DNA of 30,528 nucleotides from a virus. Position numbers and translations under genes: made by a program. This document shows, piece after piece, positions 5,920 to 13,580 of this stretch (positions are counted from its first letter, which is position 1; each line of letters opens with the position of its first letter). The notes under the pieces were generated by a model that was not told the DNA's origin, searched no databases, and saw only the letters and a program-made list of their open reading frames with translations. The stretch lies in IMG/VR virus record IMGVR_UViG_3300021378_000103, positions 1 to 30,528 of that record; one strand, written 5' to 3'.

Positions 5920-6450
5920 ATGTGGTGGTTTGGATATGCCAAAGCAGGGCGGGAATTTGAAGTGCAGCAAAGTTTACGCGACCTTGGTATTCGGTGCGAG
6001 GTGCCGCGCAAGGTCGAGGCCAAGAGAGTGCCAACAAAGCGAATGCCGGTCGCGGTGACAACGCCATACCTGGGCAACTACGTCTTCATCGAATGCAGCG
6101 GCGACCAGTGGCACCTTGCCCACACCGTCAAGCACCTGGCCAGCACCATGGTGCCGATAGGTCAGCGCGAGGCCGAGCGCGACCTGGCGTCATTCATGCG
6201 CAGGACCGAGGACGCATACCAGGCCCGCGCAGCCGCCATAGAGGCCGGTGAGCGGGTGGTGGAGTACAAGCAGGGCGACACCGTGGAAATCCTGTCAGGT
6301 CCGCTGGCGGGCAAGTTGGCGACGTTCCGGCGCATTGTCGAAACGGCGCAGGATCTGTTTCCAAGGCTTGAGGCCGATGTCGTCATTCTTGGCGGTACGA
6401 CGAAAGTGAACTTGGACCCAATTCATGCAAGACGCCACGCCAGCACCTAA
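5920..6450 (+). CDS. NusG/RfaH-family transcription antitermination protein
   Basis: The 176-residue protein has the two-domain NusG layout. Residues 1 to ~100 form an NGN domain: MWWFGYAKAGREFEVQQSLR at the start, then PYLGNYVFIE (49-58), the equivalent of the conserved PxLPGYVF strand. Residues about 117-145 form a KOW motif (KQGDTVEILSGPLAGKLATF). NusG paralogues bind the beta-prime clamp helices of RNA polymerase, suppress pausing, and couple to ribosomes or Rho. A phage copy directly before the long virion operon, with a promoter and structured leader just downstream, suggests an operon-specific antiterminator for late genes. GAGAGG upstream gives a reasonable ribosome binding site. The family is clear; the target is inferred. 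Confidence 0.92.
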   Translation: MWWFGYAKAGREFEVQQSLRDLGIRCEVPRKVEAKRVPTKRMPVAVTTPYLGNYVFIECSGDQWHLAHTVKHLASTMVPIGQREAERDLASFMRRTEDAYQARAAAIEAGERVVEYKQGDTVEILSGPLAGKLATFRRIVETAQDLFPRLEADVVILGGTTKVNLDPIHARRHAST

Positions 6451-6453
6451 CGC

Positions 6454-6482
6454 TTGTGTCAAGACATAAAATGATGTAAAAT
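6454..6482 (+). promoter_or_regulatory. Candidate late-operon promoter
   Basis: TTGTGT (6454-6459) and TAAAAT (6477-6482) are separated by exactly 17 bases, in the only markedly AT-rich stretch of the local sequence. It lies between the stop of the NusG-like gene and the first packaging-region gene. A small inverted repeat, TGTC AA GACA (6457-6466), lies between the two boxes. The predicted start near 6489 would give a leader of about 100 bases before the ATG at 6593. Confidence 0.6.
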
Positions 6483-6491
6483 AAATTCAGC

Positions 6492-6563
6492 GCGGTGCAT
6501 CGTATGGCTTCGGGCCGACCACCGCCGTGTCACCGGGCCTCTTAATGAGCAGGCAGCCCGGTG
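6492..6563 (+). promoter_or_regulatory. Structured leader with two stem-loops upstream of the late genes
   Basis: The first stem pairs GCGGTG (6492-6497) with CACCGC (6520-6525); a smaller GGC/GCC stem with loop TTCGG fits inside it. The second stem pairs CACCGGGC (6531-6538) with GCCCGGTG (6556-6563), 8 perfect base pairs around a 17-base loop. Both lie between the candidate promoter and the first gene of the virion operon. They could be recognition or pause elements for the NusG-like protein (compare ops for RfaH or put for HK022), an attenuator, or ribosome-access structures. Pairing is seen; the role is inferred. Confidence 0.45.
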
Positions 6564-6592
6564 CTACTGCATTCCAGACATCGGGACAACGC

Positions 6593-6874
6593 ATGGCCAA
6601 CGCTGAACAGGCGCAACGTTGCCGCGCCCTTTTCTCAGAGGTCGTCATGACGGCCATCAAGGATTACGCCCGCGACGGTGACAAAGGCGTTGCCGCAATG
6701 GAACGTTGGGCCAACTCACGCGACGGTCAGCTTGTCATCACATCAGCAGGCATTGAACACAGCCCCCAGGTGGTAAACGCACTTACCGAAAAGGTGCGTC
6801 GCAAGGTGGCTGCGCAAAAGAAGCGCGAGGCAGCGAGGAAGGCAGCACAGGCCGCCGCAATCGCCGCGCTATAA
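6593..6874 (+). CDS. Small phage protein at the head of the packaging operon
   Basis: The 93-residue product, from ATG 6593, is largely helical. Its C-terminal third is a Lys/Arg/Ala-rich helix (KVRRKVAAQKKREAARKAAQ), probably nucleic-acid-binding or coiled. Upstream in-frame starts exist (GTG 6527, ATG 6545), but they would translate the 6531-6563 stem-loop into low-quality residues, so the later ATG is preferred; no start has a strong ribosome binding site. Its position, just before the terminase genes, is one where phages often carry a small DNA-binding packaging accessory. I do not recognise the family. Confidence 0.7.
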   Translation: MANAEQAQRCRALFSEVVMTAIKDYARDGDKGVAAMERWANSRDGQLVITSAGIEHSPQVVNALTEKVRRKVAAQKKREAARKAAQAAAIAAL

Positions 6875-6917
6875 CACCAGCAGAGGACCGGCAAACCGCA
6901 AGGGACCGGACAAACGC

Positions 6918-7292
6918 ATGGCCGCAACCAAAGGCACTTTGAGCAAGCTACAGCAGGACAAGATCCGCGAAGCCATTCAAACCACCCAGCTTGTAAAACG
7001 CTTGCAGTTCTTTGCGCTGGGTCAAAAAGATCCGGCGGAAGTGGCAAGGGTCGGCGACGATAAGGCGCAACCCGTTGACCTTGATGCAGGAAGGTTGAAG
7101 GCGATTGACATGCTGATCCGCAAAACGCTGCCGGATCTGTCTGCCGTGACAATCTCTGGGGACGCCGATCAGCCGCTTGTTCACAAGGTCATTCGCGAGA
7201 TCGTGAACACCCAGCCTCAAATCGAGCATCTTGAAGCGCCACTTGTCCACAAGGTCGTCCGCGAAGGCGTGAATGCGCGACCTAAAGATTAG
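6918..7292 (+). CDS. Putative terminase small subunit
   Basis: The 124-residue protein lies directly upstream of, and overlaps by 20 bases, the large terminase. The N-terminal ~75 residues are helical, and a segment ending in AIDMLIRKTLPDLSAVTISGD resembles small proteins found at this position in many podoviruses and usually taken as TerS. A small terminase recognises viral DNA and loads the ATPase. The C-terminus carries an internal duplication: PLVHKVIREIVNTQP from residue 86 and PLVHKVVREGVNARP from residue 108, 22 residues (66 bases) apart. These may be repeated contacts with TerL or extra oligomerisation helices. The assignment depends mainly on context. Confidence 0.65.
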   Translation: MAATKGTLSKLQQDKIREAIQTTQLVKRLQFFALGQKDPAEVARVGDDKAQPVDLDAGRLKAIDMLIRKTLPDLSAVTISGDADQPLVHKVIREIVNTQPQIEHLEAPLVHKVVREGVNARPKD

Positions 7293-8568
7293 AACGGCGG
7301 CAGTCTTTGCGCCGTTGCTTGAGCCTGCACGATACAAGGGCGCATGGGGCGGGCGAGGGTCTGGCAAGTCGCACTTCTTCGCCGACAACATGATCGAAGC
7401 GCACTTGATGGAACGCGGTTCGCGGTCTGTCTGCATCAGGGAGGTTCAGAAATCCCTCAAGGAAAGCGCCAAGCGTCTTTTGGAGGACAAACTGCAAACC
7501 TTCGGCCTGACCGAGGCCGATGGCTTCAAGGTCTGGCGCGAGGTTATCGAAACGCCTGGCGATGGCGTCATCACATTCACCGGAATGCAAGATCACACCG
7601 CCGACAGCGTGAAGTCGCTTGAGGGCTACAACCGGGCATGGATCGAAGAAGCGCAGTCAATGTCCATGCGGTCGCTGACGTTGCTGCGTCCTACCATTCG
7701 GGCGGAAGGGTCGGAACTTTGGTTTGGCTGGAACCCCAGGCGGGCGAGTGACGCGGTTGACATGATGTTGCGCGGCCCTGCGCTGCCAACCGGGGCGGCA
7801 GTGGTCCGCGCCAATTGGTCTGACAATCCTTGGTTGCCGGACGTTCTCAAGCAAGAGCGGCTAGACTGCCTCAACAACGAACCCGACCAATACGGCCACA
7901 TCTGGGAAGGTGAGTATGCCACGACGGCGGCGGGGGCCTACTTCGCCAAGCACCTGGCTACAGCACAGCTAGAGCGCCGCATTGGCTTCTATGCCGCCGA
8001 TCCGCTGATGAAGCGATACGCCTTCTGGGACATCGCGGGCACCGGCAGCAAGGCCGACGCGGTTGCAATCTGGATCGTGCAATTCATCGGCGCTGAAATC
8101 AGGGTGCTGGATTATTACGAGGCCGTTGGCCAGCCGTTCGATGCCCACGTCAATTGGCTAAGAGCAAACGGTCATCATGAAGCGGTCTGCATCCTGCCGC
8201 ATGACGGCGTAAAGCACGACACGGTTTATGCGGTGACGCCGATGTCATATCTGGGCGGCGCTGGATTTCCGGTCGAGACGGTCAAGAACCAGGGACGCGG
8301 CGCTGCACTGCAACGAATTGATGCCGTCCGGCAGATATTCGCGCAGATCCGGTTCAACGAAGAAACAACGCAGGCGGGCCGTGAGGCTTTGGGCTTTTAC
8401 CACGAAAAGCGCGACGAACACCGCAATGTCGGGCTTGGCCCTGACCATGATTGGTCATCGCACGGTGCGGATGCCTTTGGCTTGATGGCTGTTTGGCATT
8501 TGCAGCAGCCCGAAAGCTCAACCGACTGGTCGAAGCCACTGCGCCGCAATCTGAAAGGCATCGTTTGA
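7273..8568 (+). CDS. terL: Terminase large subunit (packaging ATPase-nuclease)
   Basis: The 431-residue protein has both TerL domains. The ATPase has Walker A GGRGSGKS (26-33, K32) and Walker B with catalytic glutamate in RAWIEEAQS (E125/E126), followed by a coupling-like segment in LWFGWNPRR. The C-terminal RNase-H-like nuclease shows three acidic positions expected for two-metal catalysis: FWDIAG (D253), PHDGVKHD (D311 region) and SSHGADAFGL (D400). Length and motif order match PBSX-type/Terminase_3 large subunits. The motor docks on the portal, pumps DNA into the prohead and cuts it. Translation is probably coupled to the small subunit (20-base overlap). The stop overlaps the next ATG by one base. 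Confidence 0.96.
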   Translation: MRDLKIRTAAVFAPLLEPARYKGAWGGRGSGKSHFFADNMIEAHLMERGSRSVCIREVQKSLKESAKRLLEDKLQTFGLTEADGFKVWREVIETPGDGVITFTGMQDHTADSVKSLEGYNRAWIEEAQSMSMRSLTLLRPTIRAEGSELWFGWNPRRASDAVDMMLRGPALPTGAAVVRANWSDNPWLPDVLKQERLDCLNNEPDQYGHIWEGEYATTAAGAYFAKHLATAQLERRIGFYAADPLMKRYAFWDIAGTGSKADAVAIWIVQFIGAEIRVLDYYEAVGQPFDAHVNWLRANGHHEAVCILPHDGVKHDTVYAVTPMSYLGGAGFPVETVKNQGRGAALQRIDAVRQIFAQIRFNEETTQAGREALGFYHEKRDEHRNVGLGPDHDWSSHGADAFGLMAVWHLQQPESSTDWSKPLRRNLKGIV

Positions 8569-9185
8569 TGGCCATCACCAACTACACAGAGTTGCAGGCG
8601 GCGGTGGCAACATTGCTGGTCCGCGACGACCTGACGGCCACCATTCCAACGCTGATTGACCTGGCCGAGGCTGGCATTCAGCGCGATGTGCGGTCATGGC
8701 GGATGGAAGCGTCAGCGTCGATCACGCTTGACGCGCAGTTCGTTGACCTGCCGAGTGATTGGGTCGAGACGGTCAGCCTGTCCAGCCTTGACACAGGCGT
8801 CAGAGACATCCGGCTTGTGTCGCGGCCCGAAATGGAGCGGATGCGGGCGAATGCATCGGACGCCACTGGGTCGCCATCGCATTACTGCCTGACCGGTGGT
8901 CAGATTGAACTCTACCCGACGCCAGACACGTCCTACACGGGCCGCATCATCTATATTCAGCGCATTCCGACAGTCGTCAGCAATGACAACTGGCTGATCA
9001 CCTATCACCCCGACGTGTATCTCTACGGGGCGCTGGTGCATTCTGCCGGGCTGCTGGCCGAAGACGGTCGCATGGCGTTCTGGCGCGACCTGTATTCGGC
9101 AGCGGTCGGAGCGGTCAACACTGCGTCTGATGCGAGCGAATACAGCGGCACCGGGCTAGTCATGAAGGGGCGGCGCAATGGCTGA
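8568..9185 (+). CDS. Head-tail adaptor protein (SU10/podovirus connector type)
   Basis: The 205-residue protein follows TerL with a TGATG junction. The N-terminal part is helical ([20 protein letters not shown], then [19 protein letters not shown]); the middle is beta-rich ([35 protein letters not shown]); the end is helical with [15 protein letters not shown]. This pattern is shared by adaptor proteins that form a ring under the portal of SU10-like and related short-tailed phages, equivalent in role to P22 gp4. It would join the portal to the tail nozzle. The last 8 bases overlap the next gene. Confidence 0.75.
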   Translation: MAITNYTELQAAVATLLVRDDLTATIPTLIDLAEAGIQRDVRSWRMEASASITLDAQFVDLPSDWVETVSLSSLDTGVRDIRLVSRPEMERMRANASDATGSPSHYCLTGGQIELYPTPDTSYTGRIIYIQRIPTVVSNDNWLITYHPDVYLYGALVHSAGLLAEDGRMAFWRDLYSAAVGAVNTASDASEYSGTGLVMKGRRNG

Positions 9186-9570
9186 CACAACCACAACGAA
9201 TTTCAGCCTGACAAAGCCGGAAGTCGGCGCGTCTCAGAACACCTGGGGCACCAAGCTGAACACCAACCTCGACACGATTGACGGCCTCCTTGAGGGCGCA
9301 GCGCGGGCTTGGGGATATGTGACGGTCAGCGGCACCACGCCGACGCTGGCATCGGGTAGCAACGTGACAAGCGTGTCTCGCGTGGCCGAGGGTGTTTACC
9401 GGATCACGTTCACCAATGCCCTGCCGGACGCCAACTACACGCTGACTGGCGACCGCATCAATATTGCGGGCTATGGCTCTGCGCTGACCCGTTCGACCAC
9501 TGTTGCGGACGTGACTGTCAGCGATGGCATTGGCCGGGCGGATCTCAGCTTTAACTTCGCGGTGATCTAA
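9178..9570 (+). CDS. Small tail/fibre structural protein
   Basis: The 130-residue protein begins with [20 protein letters not shown] and [11 protein letters not shown], a segment common at the start of phage tail fibres and tail-associated proteins. The rest is a predicted beta-rich domain ([38 protein letters not shown]) resembling fibre-tip or head-fibre sandwich modules. AAGGGG precedes the ATG. It lies between adaptor and nozzle-like genes with overlaps on both sides, so it is probably a virion component attached at the neck or tail. Whether it is a fibre or an attachment module is unresolved. Confidence 0.75.
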   Translation: MADTTTTNFSLTKPEVGASQNTWGTKLNTNLDTIDGLLEGAARAWGYVTVSGTTPTLASGSNVTSVSRVAEGVYRITFTNALPDANYTLTGDRINIAGYGSALTRSTTVADVTVSDGIGRADLSFNFAVI

Positions 9571-11045
9571 TGAGCCTCTTGCCGCTGGACATCCCGCCGG
9601 GCGTCTACCGCAACGGGACCGAGTACCAGGCAAGCAACCGGTGGCGCGATGCCAACCTTGTGCGCTGGTCAAAAGGGTCTATGCGCCCCGTTGGCGGATG
9701 GGTTGAGCGCGACGATGCGGCAACCAACCCGCCGCGTGGCATGATTGCCTGGCGGGATAACAGCGGCGACCGGCGCTATGCGTTTGGCACGTTTGACGGG
9801 CTTTACACTGCAACGGCGTCCGGCACCGTGTCGGACATCACGCCGGTTGGCCTGACCGATGGCATTGAAGATGCAGCGGCCAACACCGGCTATGGCGGCA
9901 GCTTCTACGGCACAGAAGATTACAGCACCACGCGCCCCGACGATGGCGTTTACTCCGAGGCAACAAGCTGGTCTCTGGATACTTGGGGCGAATACCTGGT
10001 CGGCTGTTCGGTTGCGGACGGCGTGATTTACCAATGGGAACTTGACACGGGCACACCGGCGGCTGCGGTATCCAATGCACCAACTGGCAACCTTGCGCTG
10101 ATCGTGACTGACGAAAGGTTCTTGTTTGCGCTTGGTGCGGGCGGCAACCCTAAGAAGGTTCAGTGGTCCGACCGCGAGGACAACACGGTCTGGACGCCTG
10201 CCGCGACGAATGAGGCGGGCGACATAGAGTTGCAAACGCCGGGCCAGATCATGTGCGCCCACCGCGTTCGGGGCGTCACGCTCATTCTGACGGATCGGGA
10301 TGCACATACTGCGACCTATCAAGGTCCACCGTTTGTTTACGGCTTCAACCGGGTCAACTCTGCTTGTGGCGTGTCCAGCCGCATGGCGTCGGTCACGATT
10401 GACAATGGCGCATATTGGATGGGCAACAAGACCTTCTGGACGTTTGACGGCGGCACGGTGTCGGAAATCGAGTGCGAGGTGTCGGACTACATCTTTGACA
10501 GCCTGACCGAAAGCCAGATCAGCAAAGTTTGCGCAATCGACAACGCACAGTTCGGCGAAGTCTGGTGGTTTTTCCCATCGGGCGACAGCTTGGAAAATGA
10601 CAAGTACGTCATCTACAACTACCGCGAGGGGCATTGGTCGATTGGCAACTTCGGGCGCACAACTGGCGTCGGGCGTGGCACATTCCCAAGCCCGCTGATG
10701 GCCGATGCCAGCGGCATGATTTACACGCATGAGGTCGGCAACGCTTACGACGGGGCGGATGTCTATGCAGAGACCGGGCCGATCAGTCTTGGCAATGGCG
10801 ACCAGGTGATGACGGTCAACAAGCTGATTTCGGACGAAGCCACACAGGGCGACGTGTCGTTTACGTTCAAGGCAAGAATGCATCCGAACGACACCGAGCG
10901 CGACTATGGGCCTTATACACCGGGCAACCCGACGAACGTCCTGTTTACCGGGCGTCAAATCAGAATGCGCGTTGATGGCGTGACGCCTTCTGATTGGCGC
11001 GTTGGGCGTCAGCGTTTGAAGGCAATCGCAAGGGGCGAACGTTGA
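9570..11045 (+). CDS. Tail nozzle-like / tail hub structural protein
   Basis: The 491-residue protein begins with LPLDIPPGVYRNGTEYQASN and WRDANLVRWSKGSMRPVGGW, typical of large podovirus tail proteins that form a beta-propeller. Repeated short aromatic strands follow along the chain (for example RRYAFGTFDGLYTATASGTV and YGFNRVNSACGVSSRMASV). P22 gp10 and equivalent nozzle proteins have this size and repeat character. Its place after the adaptor fits a nozzle that extends the DNA channel. The gene overlaps the previous stop by one base and the next TTG start by four. The family is inferred from pattern and context. Confidence 0.7.
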   Translation: MSLLPLDIPPGVYRNGTEYQASNRWRDANLVRWSKGSMRPVGGWVERDDAATNPPRGMIAWRDNSGDRRYAFGTFDGLYTATASGTVSDITPVGLTDGIEDAAANTGYGGSFYGTEDYSTTRPDDGVYSEATSWSLDTWGEYLVGCSVADGVIYQWELDTGTPAAAVSNAPTGNLALIVTDERFLFALGAGGNPKKVQWSDREDNTVWTPAATNEAGDIELQTPGQIMCAHRVRGVTLILTDRDAHTATYQGPPFVYGFNRVNSACGVSSRMASVTIDNGAYWMGNKTFWTFDGGTVSEIECEVSDYIFDSLTESQISKVCAIDNAQFGEVWWFFPSGDSLENDKYVIYNYREGHWSIGNFGRTTGVGRGTFPSPLMADASGMIYTHEVGNAYDGADVYAETGPISLGNGDQVMTVNKLISDEATQGDVSFTFKARMHPNDTERDYGPYTPGNPTNVLFTGRQIRMRVDGVTPSDWRVGRQRLKAIARGER

Positions 11046-11362
11046 GAAACCCGCCGCAACTAACGCCGGATCTGCGGCAGTGGGCTGAACAGATCCGCAG
11101 GTTCTTGGCCACAAGCATTTCGCAGTTGGACTACAAGACGGGCACAGTGCCTGCGACGGACAACGGGCTGCTCTTGTGGGATACTGCCGGTTATCCGGTC
11201 GTCAGCCGGACAAACGCATTTGAGCGCATTCCGCTGTTGGTGGCGGCACCGGCAAGCGCGTCGGCATCGGGCACGGCGGGCGATATTGCTTACGACAGCA
11301 GCTATTTTTACGTCTGCACGGCCACTGACACTTGGAAGCGTGTGGCAATCGCAACATGGTAA
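11042..11362 (+). CDS. Small tail-associated protein (TTG start)
   Basis: The 106-residue product starts at TTG 11042, forming a TTGA overlap with the preceding stop; AAGGGG just upstream (11029-11034) supports it. The N-terminal helix (PDLRQWAEQIRRFLATSISQ) is followed by a small beta region with LLWDTAGYPVVSR and an alanine/serine linker. It ends in GDIAYDSSYFYVCTATDTWK, a pattern seen at the ends of virion surface proteins. An in-frame start upstream would overlap the nozzle-like gene by about 50 bases and is less likely. It is probably a structural or assembly protein; no family is assigned. Confidence 0.75.
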   Translation: MRNPPQLTPDLRQWAEQIRRFLATSISQLDYKTGTVPATDNGLLLWDTAGYPVVSRTNAFERIPLLVAAPASASASGTAGDIAYDSSYFYVCTATDTWKRVAIATW

Positions 11363-11715
11363 GCGAACCGGAACGCTGCCGACCGTGGATTGAGGGTGCG
11401 TTAGCCTATTCCGGCGGGACGCACGACTTCGACGACATCGCGGCGGGCATTGAAACCGGGCGCTTTCAACTCTGGCCTGCGCCTGACGGGTGCTTGGTCA
11501 CTGAAATCATCAACTACCCAAAGAAGCGCGTTTTGAACGTGTTTCTGGCGGGCGGCAAGATGGCCCAGATCATAGATATGAATGATGCGGTCTGCGCCTG
11601 GGGCAAAGCGCACGGCTGCGACACCATCACAATCAACGGGCGGCCCGGCTGGGCCAAGGTTGCAGCGCCGTTCGGCTGGAAGCCCATCTTCACGGCGCTT
11701 GAAAAGGATCTCTGA
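11356..11715 (+). CDS. GNAT-fold-like protein (T7 gp13-type internal virion protein)
   Basis: The 119-residue protein overlaps its upstream neighbour by 7 bases. Its pattern, LVTEIINYPKKRVLNVFLAG followed by GKMAQIIDMNDAVCAWGKAH and a C-terminal segment around RPGWAKVAAPFGWKPI, resembles the GNAT-like domain found in small podovirus proteins such as T7 gp13, an internal virion or assembly protein. Acetyltransferase activity is not implied. It lies at the junction between tail genes and the probable ejection proteins, which fits an internal virion or core-assembly role. Confidence 0.65.
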   Translation: MVSEPERCRPWIEGALAYSGGTHDFDDIAAGIETGRFQLWPAPDGCLVTEIINYPKKRVLNVFLAGGKMAQIIDMNDAVCAWGKAHGCDTITINGRPGWAKVAAPFGWKPIFTALEKDL

Positions 11716-11716
11716 T

Positions 11717-12217
11717 ATGTCACTTGGCGGCAAGAACACCACAACGACCGAAATCCCCGAATATATCAGGGAGCCGCTTGTCAGGGCTTTGGCGCAGGCC
11801 GAGGAAGTCGGCAAGATTGGTTACACGCCCTACCGTGGCGCGACCGTGGCCGCAATGACGCCAAACCAGCAAGCGGCAATGGCCAGCACGAATGACGCCG
11901 CAAGCGCGTTCGGAATGCGGACGGCTGCGCCTTCGCAGTTCAGCCAATCGGCGACAGACTACGGCGGCGGGATGATGGGTTATGGCACCGGCGCACTTTA
12001 TGACAACGCGGTCGGCCAGTTCGCAGGCACATCGCCAGATCAGCATAAGGCTTTGAGCGATCAGTTTGTGCCGCAGGGGCATGGTCAGGCGTTCTTTGAT
12101 GCCAGAGGGCCGCAGCCCGGCACGTCGAGCAAGGGCGGGGCTACGGGCGTACAGCCGCAGGTTCTGAACGCGCAAGGCAATTCCGATCCATTCATCAACA
12201 TGCTGCGGGGTCAATAA
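11717..12217 (+). CDS. Small Gly/Ala/Met-rich internal virion protein candidate
   Basis: The 166-residue protein starts at ATG 11717. Apart from a short N-terminal helix (IREPLVRALAQAEEVGKIGY), it is Ala/Gly/Ser/Gln/Met-rich and low in complexity (MTPNQQAAMASTNDAASAFG, YGGGMMGYGTGALYD). Residues near YTPYRGATVAAMTPNQQ resemble the start segment seen in several phage ejection proteins, in which a flexible chain is threaded out of the capsid. The next gene is Asn/Gln-rich in a similar way. I infer a co-ejected or core protein; no catalytic domain is visible. Confidence 0.7.
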   Translation: MSLGGKNTTTTEIPEYIREPLVRALAQAEEVGKIGYTPYRGATVAAMTPNQQAAMASTNDAASAFGMRTAAPSQFSQSATDYGGGMMGYGTGALYDNAVGQFAGTSPDQHKALSDQFVPQGHGQAFFDARGPQPGTSSKGGATGVQPQVLNAQGNSDPFINMLRGQ

Positions 12218-12218
12218 A

Positions 12219-13580
12219 ATGGGACGTGGTGGCGCAAATAGCGGTCAGCCCGCGCAGCAGCCTGCGCAACAGCCGGGCTTTCAGCCAATGGCGGGCGTCA
12301 ACTACAACCAGGCGCTTGGTCAATCGCAGGCTGCGCCATTCAATCCGAGCCAGTTTGGTGGCGCTGCACCGCAGGGCAACATTTACAACCAGTCGGCGCA
12401 GAACATGGGCAACGCGGCCCAGTTTGCCACAAATGTTGGCAATGCGGCGATGAACCCGCAGATGGTCAACTACCAAGGCACTGGCCAGACTGCACAGGTG
12501 CAGATGCCGGGCTATGCGCAGAACGTGCAGGGGCAGGGCTACAATGCTGCGCAAGCCAATTTGGCGGGCAGAAACGCGCCGACAATGAACGCATCAATGA
12601 TGAATGCCAAGACCAACGGTGCGGCACCGCAACTGGCCAACGCGAATATCGGGCAGTATCAAAACCCGTATACGCAACAGGTGACGGACCGGACGTTGCA
12701 GGGGCTTGAGCGCCAGCGCCAAATGCAGACCAATGACATCGGCGCGGCAGCATCGGCGGCTGGTGCGTTTGGCGGCTCGCGTCATGGTGTGGCCGAAAGC
12801 CTGACAAATGAGGCATTCGCCCGGCAAGGCGCTGACAGCTTGGCGGCATTGAACAGCGCAGGCTTTCAGAACGCGCAGCAGGCCGCACAATATGACATCG
12901 GCAACACGATCAACCGGCAGGACACCAATCAGGCCGCGATCAACAACAGCCGCCAGTTCAACGCGGGCAATCGTCAGCAGGCAAACATGGCCAACCAGGC
13001 GAGCCAGCAACAGCGGCAGCAAATGGCTACCCAGAACAATCAGTTCAATGCGAACAACCAGAATGCGGCGCGTCAGTTCGGCGCTTCGGCTGGCAACACG
13101 GCGGGCCTTGCCAATCAAAATGCGCGTTTACAGGGCATGAACCTGAACAACGCGGCCCAGCAGTTCAATGCGTCTGCACAGAATGCCAACAACCAGTTCA
13201 ACGCGGGCAACCGGCTGCAAGCGCAGGGCATGAACCAGAACGCCATGCAGAACGCGGGCGCGATGGGGCTGAATGCGGCAAGCACCTTGTCCGGCATTGG
13301 CAATCAGCAGTTCAACACCGGTCAGGCCATTCAAAATCAGCAATACCAGCAGGGACAGGCCGAGCAGTCGCTACAACAAGCGCTGATGGCGCAGTCGGCC
13401 AATCAGTTTGGCCAGTATGCCAACAGCCCGCAGGCGGCTCTGGCACCGCTTCTGGCGGCTCTTGGCGTTCCTCCTGCATCGCAGGGTGGCACCACGACGC
13501 AAACGACCACGCCGGGCTTGTTTGACTTCTTGTCGCTTGGCCTTGGCACCTATGGCCAGGTCATGGGCGGTCGCGGTTAA
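12219..13580 (+). CDS. Asn/Gln-rich ejection (DNA transfer) protein candidate
   Basis: This 453-residue protein contains 62 Asn and 81 Gln, about 32% of all residues, plus much Ala, Gly and Met. The only ordered-looking section is around residues 148-196: YQNPYTQQVTDRTLQGLERQ, then AAGAFGGSRHGV and LTNEAFARQG. I recognise the NPY...GAFGGSRHG segment from podovirus DNA-transfer or internal virion proteins. Residues about 225-400 are near-repeats built on QFNA, NNQ and GNRQQ, which look prion-like or able to form a flexible polar tube. The short C-terminus is hydrophobic (LFDFLSLGLGTYGQVM) and may insert into membrane. I infer ejection with the genome to line a trans-envelope channel. Confidence 0.75.
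   Translation: MGRGGANSGQPAQQPAQQPGFQPMAGVNYNQALGQSQAAPFNPSQFGGAAPQGNIYNQSAQNMGNAAQFATNVGNAAMNPQMVNYQGTGQTAQVQMPGYAQNVQGQGYNAAQANLAGRNAPTMNASMMNAKTNGAAPQLANANIGQYQNPYTQQVTDRTLQGLERQRQMQTNDIGAAASAAGAFGGSRHGVAESLTNEAFARQGADSLAALNSAGFQNAQQAAQYDIGNTINRQDTNQAAINNSRQFNAGNRQQANMANQASQQQRQQMATQNNQFNANNQNAARQFGASAGNTAGLANQNARLQGMNLNNAAQQFNASAQNANNQFNAGNRLQAQGMNQNAMQNAGAMGLNAASTLSGIGNQQFNTGQAIQNQQYQQGQAEQSLQQALMAQSANQFGQYANSPQAALAPLLAALGVPPASQGGTTTQTTTPGLFDFLSLGLGTYGQVMGGRG

Noticed and set aside
9669-11114. Long reverse-strand ORF of 481 codons opposite the nozzle-like gene.
   Set aside because: High GC content leaves open antisense frames; the product is Arg/Val/Ala/Cys-rich with no domain, while the forward frame is a recognisable tail protein with overlapping gene junctions.
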